From Parambassis ranga (taxonomy: Eukaryota; Chordata; Actinopteri; Ambassidae): a stretch of DNA of 64,000 nucleotides. Of this stretch, positions 62,578-64,000 are shown one piece after another. The notes beneath the pieces are model-generated. The model saw nothing but the letters and a program-made list of their open reading frames with translations, did no database searches and was not told where the DNA came from. The DNA is taken from positions 24,180,373-24,244,372 of the forward strand of contig NC_041039.1 in assembly GCF_900634625.1 (NCBI RefSeq). The letters run 5' to 3'. A program made the position numbers and the translations under genes. The first letter of the stretch is position 1. Each line of letters begins with the position of its first letter.

Positions 62578-62583
62578 TTTTAT
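62578..62583 (-). terminator. possible poly(A) signal of endophilin gene
   Basis: TTTATT on the plus strand, about 390 bases beyond the stop codon, just at the edge of the minisatellite. Confidence 0.3.
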
Positions 62584-62974
62584 TTGACCGCCTGCTGCGT
62601 CCTGACTGAAACGTTCATCCTGTGTTCCGCTGTGATTTTTTGTGCGCTTGTTTGTGTGACTTGTGATGACAAATCCCCGCCTGTGTGTTAGACAGACTCA
62701 GGAAGCCTCTAAAGTTCTTCAGAAGGAATCAGACCTGCAGCCTGCTGAGCTGCCACTTCACTCGCTTTGGGGGTCCTAATCGGAGGACACTGCTGGTCCT
62801 GGACTGGGAGGGTCTGACTGAGACCGACAGAACCACACAGGTCTACAAAGAAGACAGAACCTTTGGGGAGCGCTGCTCTGGAGCTGGACTATGGCCGCCC
62901 TCCGCTCTGTGACTCACTGCGTGAAGCATCAGAAGCAGAGGACTTGCATATAATCAGATCTGAGCTCTGTGTGT

Positions 62975-63600
62975 TCAGGGCAACGGCAGAGGCACCAGCA
63001 CATCCACGTAGCTGACCGGGAAGAGCCCCGACCGACCGCCCAGCACGCCCTCGTACCAGTTGGCATCAACCTGGCCAGTGAGGACGATGACGTCACCTTG
63101 ATTGAAGCCCAGCTCGCCTTTGTGGTTTGGGAGGAAGGAGTACAACGCCCGGCAACATGGCTGATCCAGGAGCAGCTGACTGTCAGCTGGGCCAGAGACA
63201 CCAGGACAGTTGATTTCTGGGATGTCCTGTGTCATTTCTGTATGTCTGTGCCTTGTCTTACCGTAGCAGGGGATGGGGCTGCTGGGTCTGGACGGTAACA
63301 CCGTGGGCGGCTCTCCTGCACAGAAACAGATGCAAACAAATCGCACACAGAACTAACATGAGAAACATTTCTGAAACATAAAGATAATAAAACCTGAAGG
63401 AGCTGCAGACGGCCGGTGGAGAAGTCTGATGCTGCTGCTGTGCTCAGTCCTGACCCGGACGTTTGTGGACCTGAACCGCCGCTCAGGCTTGTTGCTGGCA
63501 GCCGTCAGTCTGTTTCCACAGATGAAGACAGACTGATGGGTGGATTTATTTGATCAAAATGGAGTCACAAACTGTACAATGAACTGAAACACAAGGTACA

Positions 63601-63681
<81 letters not shown>

Positions 63682-63717
63682 GAAGAGGAGGAAGAGGAGG
63701 AAAAGGAAGAGGAGGAA

Positions 63718-63749
<32 letters not shown>

Positions 63750-64000
63750 GATAAAGGAGGACGAGGAAGAGGATGAAGAGGAGGAGGAGGAGGAGGAGGA
63801 GGAGGAAGAGGAGGAGGAAGAAGACGACCACTGGGCTACTCCCTCAGAGCTCTGACCACAGTGTCAATCACCAGAATCACTGTGATGTCACAGGTGCTGA
63901 ATCCAGACTCACCTGGCCTGCAGGTTGCCATGGAGACCCAGCAGGATGCGGTGGGCGTTGCGGTGAAAGTTGAGCAGCGCAGTGACCAGAGCTGCCAGAT
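62975..64000 (-). CDS. sh3gl3: endophilin-A (probably A3), 3' four exons
   Basis: Endophilins bend and scaffold membrane at endocytic sites through a BAR domain and recruit dynamin and synaptojanin through a C-terminal SH3 domain. Exons in order: 63913 to beyond 64000, 63394-63509, 63262-63315, 62975-63216 (TGA); phases fit. The first part (LLNFHRNAHRILLGLHGNLQ) matches the end of the BAR domain; a variable basic/proline linker (ASNKPERRFRS, EPPTVLPSRPSSPIP) follows; the SH3 domain reads PCCRALYSFLPNHKGELGFN, then NWYEGVLGGRSGLFPVSYVDV. The PCC before the domain and linkage to rps17 point to SH3GL3 rather than SH3GL1/2. Usual ALYDF is ALYSF here. The N-terminal BAR exons lie beyond the window. 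Confidence 0.9.
63598..63832. repeat. (GGA/GAA)n purine tract in endophilin intron
   Basis: About 230 bases of GAGGAGGAAGAGGAG-type sequence, almost pyrimidine-free on the plus strand. Confidence 0.92.

Noticed and set aside
61582..62609. Three overlapping ~300-codon Cys/Arg-rich frames
   Set aside because: Minisatellite read in all three frames; no coding character outside the repeat.
62685..62912. 75-codon plus-strand frame
   Set aside because: No family resemblance and no splice partners; it lies in the probable 3'UTR of the endophilin gene on the other strand.

Overview
This window is teleost fish nuclear DNA, most likely from a percomorph. Genes are split into many short GT-AG exons with compact introns. 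TG/CA-type simple repeats are very abundant (roughly a fifth of the bases by eye). The mobile DNA is typical of fish: BEL/Pao, pogo/Tigger and hAT elements and LINE 3' ends. All exon coordinates were read by eye from splice signals and from protein family knowledge; no alignment was run.

Layout. 1-4280 (+): the last 15 exons of an aminopeptidase N gene (anpep copy 1, 5' end outside the window). 4281-6060: intergenic, simple repeats. 6060-10490: a CpG-rich promoter-like segment, a deleted pogo/Tigger transposon, a possible small unrecognised transcription unit and an old ~365-bp tandem duplication. 10494-14894 (-): a BEL/Pao LTR retrotransposon with a perfect 5-bp target duplication but only a 31-bp remnant of its 5' LTR. 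15633-25568 (+): a complete second anpep copy in 23 exons; its intron 2 holds a decayed 3.4-kb hAT element. 27165-35255 (-): sv2b in 14 coding exons, with a non-coding first exon near 37.4-37.65 kb. 38-43.2 kb: intergenic, dominated by simple repeats. 43235-44255 (+): c15orf40 (DUF167/UPF0235) in 4 exons. 45.15-52.15 kb: a 7-kb TG-rich array with higher-order periodicity. 52.76-54.06 kb: a CA-rich array and then a TG-rich array in opposite orientation. 55249-56603 (+): a CART neuropeptide precursor, 3 exons. 56851-59952 (-): rps17, 5 coding exons, convergent with the CART gene. 60.2-60.83 kb (-): LINE 3' end. 61.66-62.57 kb: minisatellite. 62975-64000 (-): last four exons of an endophilin-A gene, probably sh3gl3 (5' end outside the window).

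How the genes relate. They form no pathway; what they share is synteny. ANPEP, SV2B, C15ORF40, RPS17 and SH3GL3 all lie on human 15q25-q26. A CART gene here is notable because human CARTPT lies on 5q13, in a paralogous region that also carries SV2C and the ANPEP relatives ERAP1/ERAP2/LNPEP. The local CART gene may therefore be a whole-genome-duplication copy that mammals lost. I found no new enzymatic or defence system. The most unusual items are the 7-kb higher-order TG array, the near-complete but 5'-deleted BEL element, the poly-G/poly-pyrimidine block next to the sv2b promoter, and the simple-repeat array that starts immediately at an sv2b splice donor.
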